Of a stretch of 31,592 bases of DNA, positions 20,150-29,230 are shown in pieces. Every line of letters begins with the position of its first letter. Position 1 is the stretch's first letter. Where the stretch lies: NCBI GenBank assembly GCA_029747585.1, contig JAPEVF010000533.1:1-31592 (forward strand), in the 5' to 3' direction. The DNA is from Pleurotus djamor (taxonomy: Eukaryota > Basidiomycota > Agaricomycetes > Agaricales > Pleurotaceae). Below the pieces are notes generated by a model. It was not told where the DNA came from and did no database searches. It saw only the letters and a list, made by a program, of their open reading frames with translations. The translations under genes and the position numbers were made by a program.

Positions 20150-20487
20150 CAGGCCGCCGCTGTCTCTGTGAATGTAAGCAAGAGCTTGAGCGTACAGGGA
20201 ACCTACCTTAACGGCACACCGATTCCCCCCAACAGCCCTTTCTGTCCCTTTGGCCGTATTTCCTTATGTGGACAATGCTATGCGTTGAGTAGCACAGAGT
20301 ACATAGTAGCATGTTGTGATTGTGTGGCGCAGTGTACGTAGCGCCCTTAATCCTCGAGATATTTCCGAAATAATCATAAGTTTCCGCTGGAGAAGTGTGG
20401 CAGTTCATACTTATGACTATTCCGAGAAGTTGAATCATTCACGGCGCGATATCGCATTGTGGGCTAAGATTAGAGCCCTACCACAAG
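20150..20487. other. spacer
   Basis: 3' flank of peptide gene 3 and 5' flank of the candidate peptide gene at 20488. No feature supported. Confidence 0.4.
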
Positions 20488-20828
20488 ATGGACGTTCGAA
20501 TTACTGCCGTATTGCTAATTATCGGTAAGCAGGCGGTATCTGGTATTTGTGTTGATGTATCAGTGCATAAATAATCACCGCTCACGGAAAGCTCACGGTG
20601 ACATATATATTCACAGTGACTTCGGGCAGAAGGTTGTTCCACGGGACCGAGCAACCGAGAAGTACCCAAGATCCAGCTTCCACGGGACAGGCGGGTCACC
20701 TTGGTGATAGCAACACATACTTGTTAGAGGATGGATATAGCACAGGCAGATATGAAGCCTGCCCACCTTCTATTGTTCATCAAAATTTAACAGCGTGTCT
20801 ATTTCGGCAGGGCTGTGGATATATTTGA
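20488..20828 (+). CDS. candidate small secreted cysteine-containing peptide
   Basis: A possible two-exon gene (20488-20524 and 20617-20828, 92-nt GTAAGC...ACAG phase-1 intron) encoding 82 residues. It begins with a short hydrophobic start, MDVRITAVLLII, then TSGRR, a basic pair. The tail has three Cys within about 17 residues (EACPPSIVHQNLTACLFRQG, then CGYI) and one N-glycosylation sequon, NLT. It is not related to the LAPAPLxWL trio but has the same design, a leader exon then a small second exon, and ends 158 nt from the convergent UstYa gene. No homology is recognised; the intron is longer than most here, so the model may be chance. Confidence 0.35.
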
Positions 20829-20986
20829 ACCACTGGTGTGCATCACTTTGGGGGCTTGCGGTCGGTTTGATGTATCATTCATTAAAATGGTAAACACAAT
20901 ACCACTACTCTGAATTCCATCCAACTTTGATAGCCTGCGATAAGGTGGGTATCAGTGTGAAAACACCGATATACGTTTCAGCTTAC

Positions 20987-21676
20987 CTACGATCCGACGG
21001 CCACTGTTGTGTTACTATCACCATGAGCTTCTACGAATAAACTCCAGTCCGCCCAATTCTTCCTCAACACGCTGTATGTGACCTCAATATCTCGGCAGAT
21101 ATGGACCGCTCCCACCCTATCCTCCGTGAAATTTTTCTGAGAAAAATCTCCCGGTTCGAGCGTCAGATCCGGACGACAGAGTGCAAGCTCTCTGATGTAA
21201 TTTAGGCAGTGCTGAGTATGCGCCCATTGAGTTGAGTTAGTGCTGACCACGAGGGCTTTACTGAACATTTGAATGCAATGAAGCTGGTGGAAAACGCTCG
21301 CGATGAGGGTGCGTGCTTCAGTCCCGTAACGATATGTTCCCGAGCCTGGAGGATACGCGTAGTTCCAATCGAGAGTGCCCATATCTAAGTCGGATGGATC
21401 GTAGTGAACTGTCTCTTCAAAGACCATTTTGACGAGGGGTGTAGGAGTGTCGATCGTCCGAGGGTAGTCGTCACCAGGGAATCCTGCAGACTTTGAGAAG
21501 GGTCGTTAACTTCCATCAGTGGAGCACTCACCTTGGTACGAATTAACTAGACTTGTTACATCGTAGGCATTGTATGGATGTGACTGCGTATATTGAAGGA
21601 GGTTCCCTGTGAGCACGACGGAGACGACAGCGGCGAGGCCAAGTACCACAGTTTGTAACGACGCAGTGTGCACCAT
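20987..21676 (-). CDS. UstYa-family (DUF3328) oxidase A
   Basis: Two minus-strand exons (21676-21532 and 21483-20987; 48-nt GTGAGT...CAG intron) encode 213 residues, a normal family length. An N-terminal membrane anchor lies at about residues 7-26 (LQTVVLGLAAVVSVVLTGNL). The GDDYP family motif is at 52-56, and the two paired catalytic motifs are HQLHC (114-118) and HTQHC (137-141), both with the full HxxHC pattern. UstYa proteins are membrane-anchored oxidases. In the ustiloxin, asperipin and phomopsin pathways they oxidise and cyclise a ribosomal precursor peptide; others act on non-ribosomal or polyketide products. Substrate here is unknown, but three peptide-precursor genes lie 0.8-3 kb away. 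It shares a 269-nt divergent promoter with UstYa B. All key residues present. Confidence 0.92.
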
Positions 21677-21945
21677 CTAGGACTACCTCGTTGATTGAAG
21701 TTAATAGGGAAATTCCTTCAAATAAGTTACGAGTCATGTAAAATCACGGTTCTCACATACCTAGCTATATGGGCTTGGTGGAACTTGACACCACGCCTGC
21801 GGAAACGGAGGCCGTTCATATCTGATGCTACTGTCGGCTGAAGTCTAGACATGATATCAGCGCTGTTTTCAATTGGACGTGGTATGTCCACACCTTGGTC
21901 CGTTCAAGCTGTGGTTTCTTCCTTACGTCCCATCGACTGGTCGCC
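21677..21945. promoter_or_regulatory. shared divergent promoter of the two UstYa genes
   Basis: 269 nt separate the two ATGs, so both promoters must lie here and co-expression is likely. A weak inverted repeat, TGGAC-N7-GTCCA, lies at 21874-21890. No clear TATA box seen. Confidence 0.5.
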
Positions 21946-22531
21946 ATGAAAGGCAGCACGGCGTGGATGGCACTCATACTATGCGTCGTACTCTGTGCAT
22001 TGAAAGCAGCTTTATTCCATTATCTCGCCAGAAGCCACATCGGTCAGTAGGGTATGCTCTTGATTGCGATAACGAGCTGACTCCGGGAATACTCCAGTGA
22101 CAGACCCGTCATGGAGGAGTCTCCAGACGAAAACCATTCCCGTAGTCGCGATGGTCATTGAGGAAACCAAGCACTTCCAAATGGATGACGATGAAGAATG
22201 GGCGTCTCTCTCCCCAAACAATGGCATCGTCCACATCGACAACGAGCCATTTACCATCGCCATGTTCCACCAGCTTCGCTGTCTAGACGTCATTCGCAAG
22301 GGCATCGTCGACCTGCAGGACACTGGTAACACGATATCAACACCAGCAACACCCAGTCCTCTTCAACGGCACTGCATCAACTACATGCGCCAAACAGTCC
22401 TGTGTAGAAATGACGTTGACCTGGACCAGGCGTTAGGTAACCCCGTACCCAACGCCTACCCGGATGGGTACATGTGCAGGGACTGGAGGGTGCCTTTCGT
22501 CTCTCTGTCTCTTACACTGTACGCTCGATAG
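21946..22531 (+). CDS. UstYa-family protein B, degenerate motifs, altered C-terminus
   Basis: Two exons (21946-22042 and 22098-22531; 55-nt intron) encode 176 residues. An N-terminal anchor (WMALILCVVLCALKAALF) is followed by a family body. Motif 1 is HQLRC (90-94), with Arg in place of the second His. Motif 2 is LQRHC (121-125), lacking its first His. The GDDYP motif is absent. CINYMRQTVLC and YMCRDW are retained. Family members usually continue past CRDW with a helical tail; here the reading enters a 35-bp direct repeat within four codons and stops (VSLSLTLYAR). So the tail is probably replaced by repeat or retroelement sequence. It may be a non-catalytic partner of A or a decaying gene. 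Confidence 0.8.
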
Positions 22532-22587
22532 GTATGCTGTTCATACACCTTCTCGTCTCTCTGTCTCTTACACTGTACGCTCGATAG
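22497..22587. repeat. 35-bp direct repeat pair
   Basis: An identical 35-bp unit occurs at 22497-22531 and 22553-22587, separated by 21 nt. Each copy begins TCGTCTCTCTGTCTCTTACA and ends GCTCGATAG. The first copy supplies the last codons and stop of UstYa B. The repeats sit at the downstream edge of the DIRS element and may be part of its terminal sequence or a local duplication caused by insertion. Confidence 0.8.
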
Positions 22588-22746
22588 CGATCGAGCTACT
22601 TTGATATATTTCGCAGTCGCCCGTGCTCTCTTGCCCAGAGACTGAGTCCCACGCCCAGAGAGATGAAGGATGATGGGCAGGGACATCAGCCGAACCCAAG
22701 GAAAGGGAATCTCTGATGCAGAGAGGACCCAAACCAAAGGCCGAGC

Positions 22747-23847
22747 TCAAGCCAGAGAAGGACCGAGGCGAAGATCCGTAGGAGCGGGATGCCGAGGAGG
22801 AAGTGAGGCCCAATGAAGCTGAAAGGACATATTGAGAAGCTGATCGCGGGGAGTGTCAATGTAAAGCTTGTATGCATCACTACGCCAACGACCCAGTTGT
22901 TGAATTAGATGATCAGGGTAGCCCGCCGCGGCTGCGCTTGACGCCGCACCCCGACGAAAGCTATGACCCGAGAATCCGGATGGGTCGCAACCAGCGAGAA
23001 GCAAGGAAAGCTTGAGACGAGCGATGAAGTTGTCCCTGGTCAGGGGTAGACCATCAGAAGAAACGAAGAGGGGAGAGTTAGGAGGTCGAGGGTCGGACTT
23101 GAAAAGTTGTTGAAGTGCGGAAACGGGGCAGGTAGAGGTACCGGGAGCGGCAGCAATGTACAGGGGAACCCCCTTTCGGAAGGGGTCCGTTTTGGAAGAA
23201 GGGAGAGTAACAACAATGAAAGCTGCGTCATCAAATGATGGCTGAAAATCCACGGACGCGCGAGTGAGGTGAACGGATGGGTCAAAAGAGTTGGCCTTGG
23301 CCACAGTAAATTCCCCGCAGCGAAGAAACCCTGCGAAAGCAAGTTTTGCTGCTGCCTGGAAAACAATTAATTCGTGTGAGGTGGGATCATTGAGTGCGAT
23401 CTTCCGAAGGATCTCGATTGTGATTGGTTGCTTGGGGTTGCGTGAGCGTTCCCCTTGGTATCTGCGGATGCCACGGATGACACGTTGGACCATGGGAGAC
23501 TCGCAGCTGGTGAAAGGAACATCAGCATCGACGTGGAGGGAACGAACGGCGGACAAGTAGGATTTAATAGTCTTGGGCTGTAGCCCCTTGTTTCCGAGGA
23601 AGGAGACCCATTCAATGATGGCGGTTTGAGATGCCGGGAGGATGGATTTGTCAGTGTTGAGGTATTGTGGATGAAGCTGGATGAAATCGACGAAGGACTT
23701 TTGGCCGGTTTGGTAAGTTGCGCGTGTGGATGATGCAAGCCCGTGCCAAAGGTAGAATGCGGCGCGACGCGAGAGGTGAGAGTGGACTTCAAACCAGTAA
23801 TTAGGGGGTTGGGCGAGGAGGGCTGTTTGTTCAGCGATGGTGAAAGT
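22747..23847 (-). CDS. DIRS-type tyrosine recombinase
   Basis: The open frame on the minus strand runs from the stop at 23848 to the stop at 22747. Coding-like sequence starts at about 23840 (WFEVHSHLSRRAAFYLWHGL) and covers an N-terminal core-binding domain. From the ATG at 23556 the catalytic domain shows the first Arg in FLRCGEF (R79 counted from that ATG), a hairpin Lys in SSKTDP (K122), the H-x-x-R box GHSFRRG (H198, R201), a GRW at 222-224 and the nucleophile Tyr in YKLYID (Y232). All catalytic positions are present. The first part overlaps the RNase H frame out of phase, as is usual in DIRS elements. The enzyme would integrate the circular cDNA. Confidence 0.85.
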   Translation of the reverse strand, partial: TFTIAEQTALLAQPPNYWFEVHSHLSRRAAFYLWHGLASSTRATYQTGQKSFVDFIQLHPQYLNTDKSILPASQTAIIEWVSFLGNKGLQPKTIKSYLSAVRSLHVDADVPFTSCESPMVQRVIRGIRRYQGERSRNPKQPITIEILRKIALNDPTSHELIVFQAAAKLAFAGFLRCGEFTVAKANSFDPSVHLTRASVDFQPSFDDAAFIVVTLPSSKTDPFRKGVPLYIAAAPGTSTCPVSALQQLFKSDPRPPNSPLFVSSDGLPLTRDNFIARLKLSLLLAGCDPSGFSGHSFRRGAASSAAAAGYPDHLIQQLGRWRSDAYKLYIDTPRDQLLNMSFQLHWASLPPRHPAPTDLRLGPSLA

Positions 23848-24479
23848 TCAAATAAACGAGCATATAAAAATCGAGAGGCAGCGTCAGCAATGGCATTATC
23901 AACAGAAGAAAGCCAAGAGGAAGAAATGGAAAATTGAAGAGAAGCCGCAAGCATGAGTATCAGCCGCAAAAGCGACGCAAGTTCGGGTGACCGTGAGTGT
24001 CCGTTGACCAGACATAAGTAGGCCGTGGTGTTATCAATATGAAACACAACCTCGGAGTTGGTCCAAAGATGCCCCCAACGGAGGATAGCGTGAAGGACCG
24101 CGTAGAGTTCCTTGAAATTAATGTGCCGAGCGCGGAATCGACGAGGGACCCGAGAGGCGAACCAACGATTACCAAATGTGCCCCCTATACCCTTTGTGCC
24201 ACTGGCGTCAGTAAACACATCGAATCTGGGGATATTGCGGGGAGGAATAATGGAAATCCCATTCCAACGAGCAGCATATGTATGCCACCAGCGAATCTCA
24301 GCGCGCGCGGCTTTCGACAGGTGGCGGCGGGAAAAGGGGGATGATAGGGTCTTTGAAAATTCAATGATACGGCGTAAGAAAGCGCGCGAGTAGGGGATTA
24401 CTTGACTGCAGAAGTGCAAGTACCCTAACAACTCCTGTGTTTCTAGGAGTGATGCCGATGATTTTAAGAATATAGTCAT
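23367..24479 (-). CDS. DIRS reverse transcriptase C-terminus plus RNase H, truncated
   Basis: The open frame starts in the reverse-transcriptase thumb/connection (ETQELLGYLHFCSQVIPYSR). An RNase H domain follows with all acidic residues: Asp in VFTDASGTKG (D91), Glu in INFKELYAVL (E124), Asp in VVFHIDNTTAY (D149) and Asp in NAIADAASRF (D199). The real domain probably ends near 23850. The remaining Ser/Pro-rich reading down to 23367 is the out-of-phase shadow of the recombinase N-terminus. The catalytic YxDD part of the reverse transcriptase is absent, so the gene is 5'-truncated near 24480. Confidence 0.8.
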   Translation of the reverse strand: MTIFLKSSASLLETQELLGYLHFCSQVIPYSRAFLRRIIEFSKTLSSPFSRRHLSKAARAEIRWWHTYAARWNGISIIPPRNIPRFDVFTDASGTKGIGGTFGNRWFASRVPRRFRARHINFKELYAVLHAILRWGHLWTNSEVVFHIDNTTAYLCLVNGHSRSPELASLLRLILMLAASLQFSISSSWLSSVDNAIADAASRFLYARLFELSPSLNKQPSSPNPLITGLKSTLTSRVAPHSTFGTGLHHPHAQLTKPAKSPSSISSSFIHNTSTLTNPSSRHLKPPSLNGSPSSETRGYSPRLLNPTCPPFVPSTSMLMFLSPAASLPWSNVSSVASADTKGNAHATPSNQSQSRSFGRSHSMIPPHTN

Positions 24480-24692
24480 CCGAAGGGGATCACTTTTTGC
24501 GTTGTTAGCGATTTCAGTGAGAATGCATCAAGCATCGCATCGCATACCAGTGACGCTTGTCTATCCCATGATGCGATCTCGCCGCCCGCCTGGGCTCTGA
24601 TCAGCTGAGGCTGGAACTCTATATGGAACAACTCAAGCTGACTCACGTATAAACAAAGGGGAGGAGAATCGTTGGGATACCACGCCGAGGTT

Positions 24693-25662
24693 ATGCTTTT
24701 CCGACGCTCTGAGTATGATGCCCTGCCATCAGCTGACGATGACAGAACTTCAGACCTAGGAAGAACGGAAACGAAAGGTGAGACAGAAAGCACTCGAAGA
24801 GTTCACACTTACTGAGTGAATGACGTAGAACGTTCCTGTGAACCTGGGACATCGAGCACTCGACTAGACACTATCGCTCGTTGGTCACTCTGTATCATAG
24901 CTGCTTGCGCCCTAGTGGATTCCCTAGCACTCTATCGTTGGTACACGGATACCAGAATCACGAAGTTATCAGACCTACCCCTACGATCGTCGTACGCCGC
25001 CTTGGACACTCTCTATAAAGAAACCACCAAACCAACGAAAGCTCGGGGACCCATCATCAACCTACCCAGAGCTTTTGCGTTAGTCAACTCTTCGACCCCG
25101 AATGCCATCATAAACCCACCTGCGGAGACTTGGATGACACCAAAAGGTGTTGTGCCGATAGGGACTCGACGTTTCGTGGTATCGGACGAGGTATGCGCAC
25201 TTCCCACCACTATCGTCTTGGAGTGGGCCGCTAACGCCGACCAAGGTATCTTCGATAGCGCAATTCCGTGTCATGGATTTCGGGATGGAGAAATGCAGCT
25301 TGACGGTCGTCGTCCCTCCACAAGCCTACAACACATCCACCTACGATGGTGGGGCGATACGTGGCGTAGGTCGGGCAGACGGAAAGGTCGAAGTCAACAT
25401 CTGGAGACTCCAAGCTGACTCTCGGCTCAATTTCAAGGAATTAAGTTGGCATACGCGACCAAAGCGCTCGGAGCTCTTGGGCAGCTTAGTTCTGGGTTAT
25501 GACACGAAACAAGAGGCAGGACCGTTCCCGAGTGCGTCGAATTCGTACCAGACTATTGAAGTGAGCGGGAGCGGGAAGGGTGGAGTCGTTGAAGTTTGGG
25601 CTGGATTGAGAACGCCGATCGGTGAGTTCTTTTGTGAGATTCGACTGGTGAATAATGGATAA
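24693..25662 (+). pseudogene. But2-like type II membrane protein, frameshifted
   Basis: Exon 1 (24693-24777, MLFRRSEYDALPSADDD...) and exon 2 from 24829 join through a 51-nt intron. A basic/acidic cytoplasmic N-terminus precedes one membrane anchor (WSLCIIAACALVDSLALY) and a lumenal or extracellular beta-rich domain (TIVLEWAANADQ; VSSIAQFRVMDFGMEKCSL; LNFKELSWHTRP; FPSASNSYQTIEV; VEVWAGLRTP). The pattern resembles basidiomycete proteins with a But2-like C-terminal domain; this is by resemblance only. Between WAANADQ and VSSIAQF the frame shifts by one nucleotide at the GG of about 25245-25246, with no intron possible. Either the gene is broken or a base is wrong. Without the shift the protein would be about 300 residues. 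Confidence 0.6.
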
Positions 25663-26005
25663 CAAACGACGTAATTCGTAGGCTTATATATGAATCAGTA
25701 TCAGACAATATAAGTAGACATGCAGGGCGAGGACCTACTGTTGCTTCCTAAGATACGTTTCCGTCCCCTGCGCGAGGATAGAGGACGCTATAGTATCATC
25801 AGCCCAAGCAGTACTACAGCTCCCGACTTCATGTTGATTCCGTTCAGACCGGGAGCGACAGGAGCATGAAAGACAAATCGTCTCCTAAGGCGCGTGGTTG
25901 CTTCTTGAGTGAAACCTGCCGTGGTTCATGGCATCAGTTTCAGTCATCTATCATAAGATTGCCAGAGAGTGTGGTCCCGATGTCGACATTGTGGGGGCCA
26001 CAGGA
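25663..26005. other. intergenic spacer
   Basis: Between the But2-like gene and GNAT-B. Nothing supported apart from the TATA box at its right end. Confidence 0.4.
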
Positions 26006-26013
26006 TATATAAA
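26006..26013 (+). promoter_or_regulatory. TATA box (TATATAAA) of GNAT-B
   Basis: TATATAAA lies 42 nt before the end of the leader at the ATG 26055, a typical distance. Confidence 0.55.
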
Positions 26014-26054
26014 CGTTGTATGGGGTTGCTTGGAGGGTTGACTTACCTATCACC

Positions 26055-27114
26055 ATGTCTCAACCAAAGCCTATTGCGATAATCACTGAATACTTGACAG
26101 GTACGATTGAGCAAAGTTCTTTTCGTTGTTCAGTTTGATCGAGAGCATGTAGATGTGCAAGTAGAGCACATTGTCAAATTCCTAGTCAGGGCATTCAGCG
26201 GAGGTCAGTGTTCCCTGTTATTGATGTACGTTTGACGGTAGAATTCACCAAAGAATTCCGCCCAGACTTATCAGTAGCCTCTATGACGGGCGGAAACGAC
26301 GACCTAGTACCACTGATGTTCCGCGCCATGTTGAGAGGGATCAATTTGTCCGGAACGCTGTACACGGTATGCGATGAAGCAGGGGAAATTCGTAGCGTAG
26401 GCGGGTGGTTCAGACCAGGCGTCCGTTTGTTCGACAGGTACGATTTCTTTTCCATCAGGCTTTTGTAACGAAGTTCGATTCAAAGAGAGCAGCGAAGAGC
26501 AGCGAGCTCTTGGATGGAGTGATTTCATGGATGCGCTATCGCCAGAAGCTAAGGAATGGTGGACACAAGAGGTTAGCTGCGGTCACGCTCAGCCTCGAAA
26601 TCTAAAATACTAAGCACTTACCTCGCCTCTCAGTTTCCTCAGAGAGGCGTTGAGCCTATGAGCAGGGCACTAGGAGACAAGGTTAGTGCAAGCGTCGCGC
26701 TTCTCTACGAAACCTGCTCACTTTGCAAAGTTCTTGGACTCTTGGTTCGCTAGTCTTCTCGCAACGGATCCGGATTATCAGCGAAGGGGATTTGCAACAG
26801 CAATTGTCGAAGCTGCGTTAGAACAGGTAAGTACCGTAAATTCGAAATCCACAGAGCCCGAACGACTCACGAACAAATCGCGTTTTGTTAGGCGAAGCAG
26901 GATGGTAAGATCGCAGTTTTGGCTACGCAGAACGAAAGCAACGTAGGTCGTAGACACACCCCAGAAGGCACCCGAAGAGCTGACTCAATGACTACGCCTG
27001 CTTTCCTAGATGAACTGGTACAAATCGCTGGGGTTCGAAGTCTTCGGTCGCGTAGATTTTGAGGGTCCACGAGGGCCGTGGCCGGATATCTTCTTGAAGC
27101 ATGACTGCAAGTAA
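26055..27114 (+). CDS. GNAT-family N-acetyltransferase, copy B
   Basis: Eight exons (26055-26100, 26153-26203, 26266-26437, 26493-26571, 26634-26681, 26731-26826, 26892-26942, 27010-27114) encode 215 residues. Exon lengths 46, 51, 172, 79, 48, 96, 51, 105 match copy A at six of eight exons. Landmarks: LVRAFSGD, SMTGGNDDLVPL, LFDSEEQRALGWSDFM, SPEAKEWWTQE, and the acetyl-CoA motif A in ATDPDYQRRGFATAIVEAAL with its Q-x-x-G-x-A core. It ends NWYKSLGFEVFG...WPDIFLKHDCK. It transfers acetyl from acetyl-CoA to an unknown amine; no signal peptide, so cytosolic. It lies in the opposite orientation to copy A, on the far side of the peptide/UstYa/DIRS block. No break seen. Confidence 0.87.
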
Positions 27115-27652
27115 ATATCCCTAGATATCGAGCACTTCAGAGACACCGTCGAGGAGAAGGCTCGTACAATGCGAAGCGTGAAGAGATGGATGTAGTTCAA
27201 GTTCAACAACGGAAAGGCGCATGGTGACCATTTTTGCTTCACTCGACTGCGAATCGGACTTTGTGTGTATGTTCGACTGATAAACGGAGAGTTTATTGAA
27301 GCGAGCGGTTGGTACGGCGAAAGGACGGGGAGCTCGGGCTCGGCGTTCGGGCATCAATCGGATGACCATAGGGGCTAGGAGTCTTTTAGCTCGAGACTCA
27401 GACCGGCGTCGTCGCGACGGTCACTAAGGACATGCACACGCTCACACTTGGACATACAGATATTAAGCTATCATTGCATATCAACAGTCTCATTTTCAGC
27501 ATACGATAACGAGAATGTAATTTTCGTGGCCAGCACTGTGACCAACGATGAATTCAATCGTTTCTGGATACCACTCGAGTTATCGTTGGCGCGCCCACTT
27601 CGAGTTGGGCGATTATATTTACCAAGCGAGGCTACGAAAAAATCTTGCTTTT
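27115..27652. other. convergent 3' spacer
   Basis: Between the 3' ends of GNAT-B (plus) and the minus-strand F-box gene. Only short random open frames are present. Confidence 0.4.
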
Positions 27653-29230
27653 TCAACCACTCTTCTTCGCCTCACGATACTTTATCCGGAGGGCTTGCAA
27701 GACCATAACCGCTTGCGTCCACTCTGCATCCCGTTCCTCATCTTCGATACCAAGTGACTCCGTGTGATCCAAAGAACAGGTTTCTGGCAATATCCGGCTC
27801 ATGAAGAGGGCGACAGAGATTGGAGACTGTATGGGCGATTTCGAAACGTCGAGTGCTCCCAAGCATTTGAAGCGGACACTTGGGTCGGGGACGTGGTCCA
27901 AATGTGATGTTGTGTCGCAGGATAGATAGATGCTGAGATATTTGAGTGAGTTGCATAACGGCGCGATAGATGGAAGGGCCGAGAGAGAAAGGGAAGGCTC
28001 TGACTCGGGAGCTTCTCGGGAGCACCCAATCTCGAGGCTGCTGAGTAATGGGAGTGCCGTTACGAGACTGACCAGCTGGACCTCGGTCATCTCAAAGGGG
28101 ACTGGATATGCAATGGCCAACGTCGCCAGGCGTTCGCAGGAGAATAACGACTCGAAGATTGAAAATGGCAGCGGGTCGACAAAGTCAATATGCTCCTCAA
28201 TCTCGTCTTCATCATAACTGATCACCAATCCGGTAAGAAGCGGGACATGGGAAGCCACCCATTCGGTGATGGTCAGATAGTTCTCCGGCTGGATCGCCTT
28301 GTATTCCACGAGTCGCAGACTTGTAAGAGACACGGGCAAAACCCATGATTTGAGAAGGGAAGTGGCTGGCTTTAGCCATCCATCCAGTTCAAAACTCTCC
28401 AATAGGGGAAAGCTGTCCGATCCAAGTGCGCAAGAGAGAGATCCGCTTAAATTAGCGGGCGATACGTAGTGACCTTCGAGCGATTTCAGCAGAGGTAATT
28501 TTGAGATCACCGCCATGACTTCAGGCATGAGAAGCATTGTTGGGATATGAATCCGAGTTAAAGACCGTAAGGCTGCGAGAGCTTCAGCAAGGGGCTTCTG
28601 GATGGATTGTTTGTCGGACCTTGCAAACAAGAACAATGTCTCCAAGTTCGGAATGCAAGAGGGGAGGCAGCTCAGCGTGAGCTCATACTCTTGCTGTGTT
28701 GTTATGCGGCCTTCAATTTCGTCCTTGAGATGGAGTGTGGTTATTGACGGCGAGGCGAGCAACTGGATATCAATGGGATCGCAGGTGCAGTCCAAACGAG
28801 TTAGGTTTGGCAAGAAAGTCCCAGAGTACGGGCGATTGAGCCCTGCGATAGCGTATACGCAGGGATGAAGTGACGATCGGGAGCAGTGGAAATTCCGTAT
28901 CCTGTAGTGATATTTCTGGAAGCTAGACCAACTGTCCTTCGAGATGGGCTGAGAGAAGCACTACAAGTAGTGAGATAAGGATAGGGATTAATAGTGCATA
29001 AGCAGGTAAAAGCTCACTAAAAAGCGGCGACTTCCGTCCCAAGAGAGGGGAGCAAGGAGCTGAAAAAGCTGATGGGCAGATACGGCGTGCCATTTGTGGT
29101 CAAAAACAACTTCGGACCAATCCTTGCATACCAGTGCGATGTCACTGAATGGGGTCAAAACAGAAAGATAGGGTACAAGTTCTCTTAAAATGTCGGGTAA
29201 ATGAAGAGCGCGGTGACTGGTCCTGGCCAT
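27653..29230 (-). CDS. F-box-like protein with leucine-rich C-terminus, copy 1
   Basis: Two minus-strand exons (29230-29018 and 28960-27653; 57-nt phase-0 intron) encode 506 residues. The N-terminus has an F-box-like pattern (HLPDILRELVPYL...ALVCKDWSEVVFDHKWHAV). F-box proteins link targets to SCF ubiquitin ligases through Skp1. The rest has irregular leucine-rich, solenoid-like repeats (LPSCIPNLETLFLF, LPLLKSLEG, LPVSLTSLRLVEY, ALPLLSSLEIG), expected for target binding. It is a clear paralogue of the gene at 29453, with the same intron position and phase, and the two are divergent. Domain calls rest on pattern alone. No defects seen. Confidence 0.85.

Larger units (their letters stand above)
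22532..24530 (-). mobile_element. 5'-truncated DIRS-like retroelement
   Basis: A minus-strand block encodes the end of a reverse transcriptase, an RNase H domain and an overlapping tyrosine recombinase, the order of DIRS/Ngaro-type retroelements, which integrate by recombinase rather than integrase. The fingers and palm of the reverse transcriptase are missing, so this copy is 5'-truncated and probably cannot move on its own. Exact ends are unknown: on one side it lies beside the 35-bp repeats, on the other it fades out at about 24480-24530, before the But2-like gene. Confidence 0.8.

Noticed and set aside
22568..22813. Minus-strand open frame of 81 residues at the element end
   Set aside because: Out of frame with the recombinase and repetitive in composition; not a separate gene.
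26209..26265. Single 108-nt first intron for GNAT-B, reading through VFPVIDVRLTVEFTKEF
   Set aside because: Comparison with GNAT-A shows two short introns around an LVRAF exon, which equalises the following exon at 172 nt in both copies.
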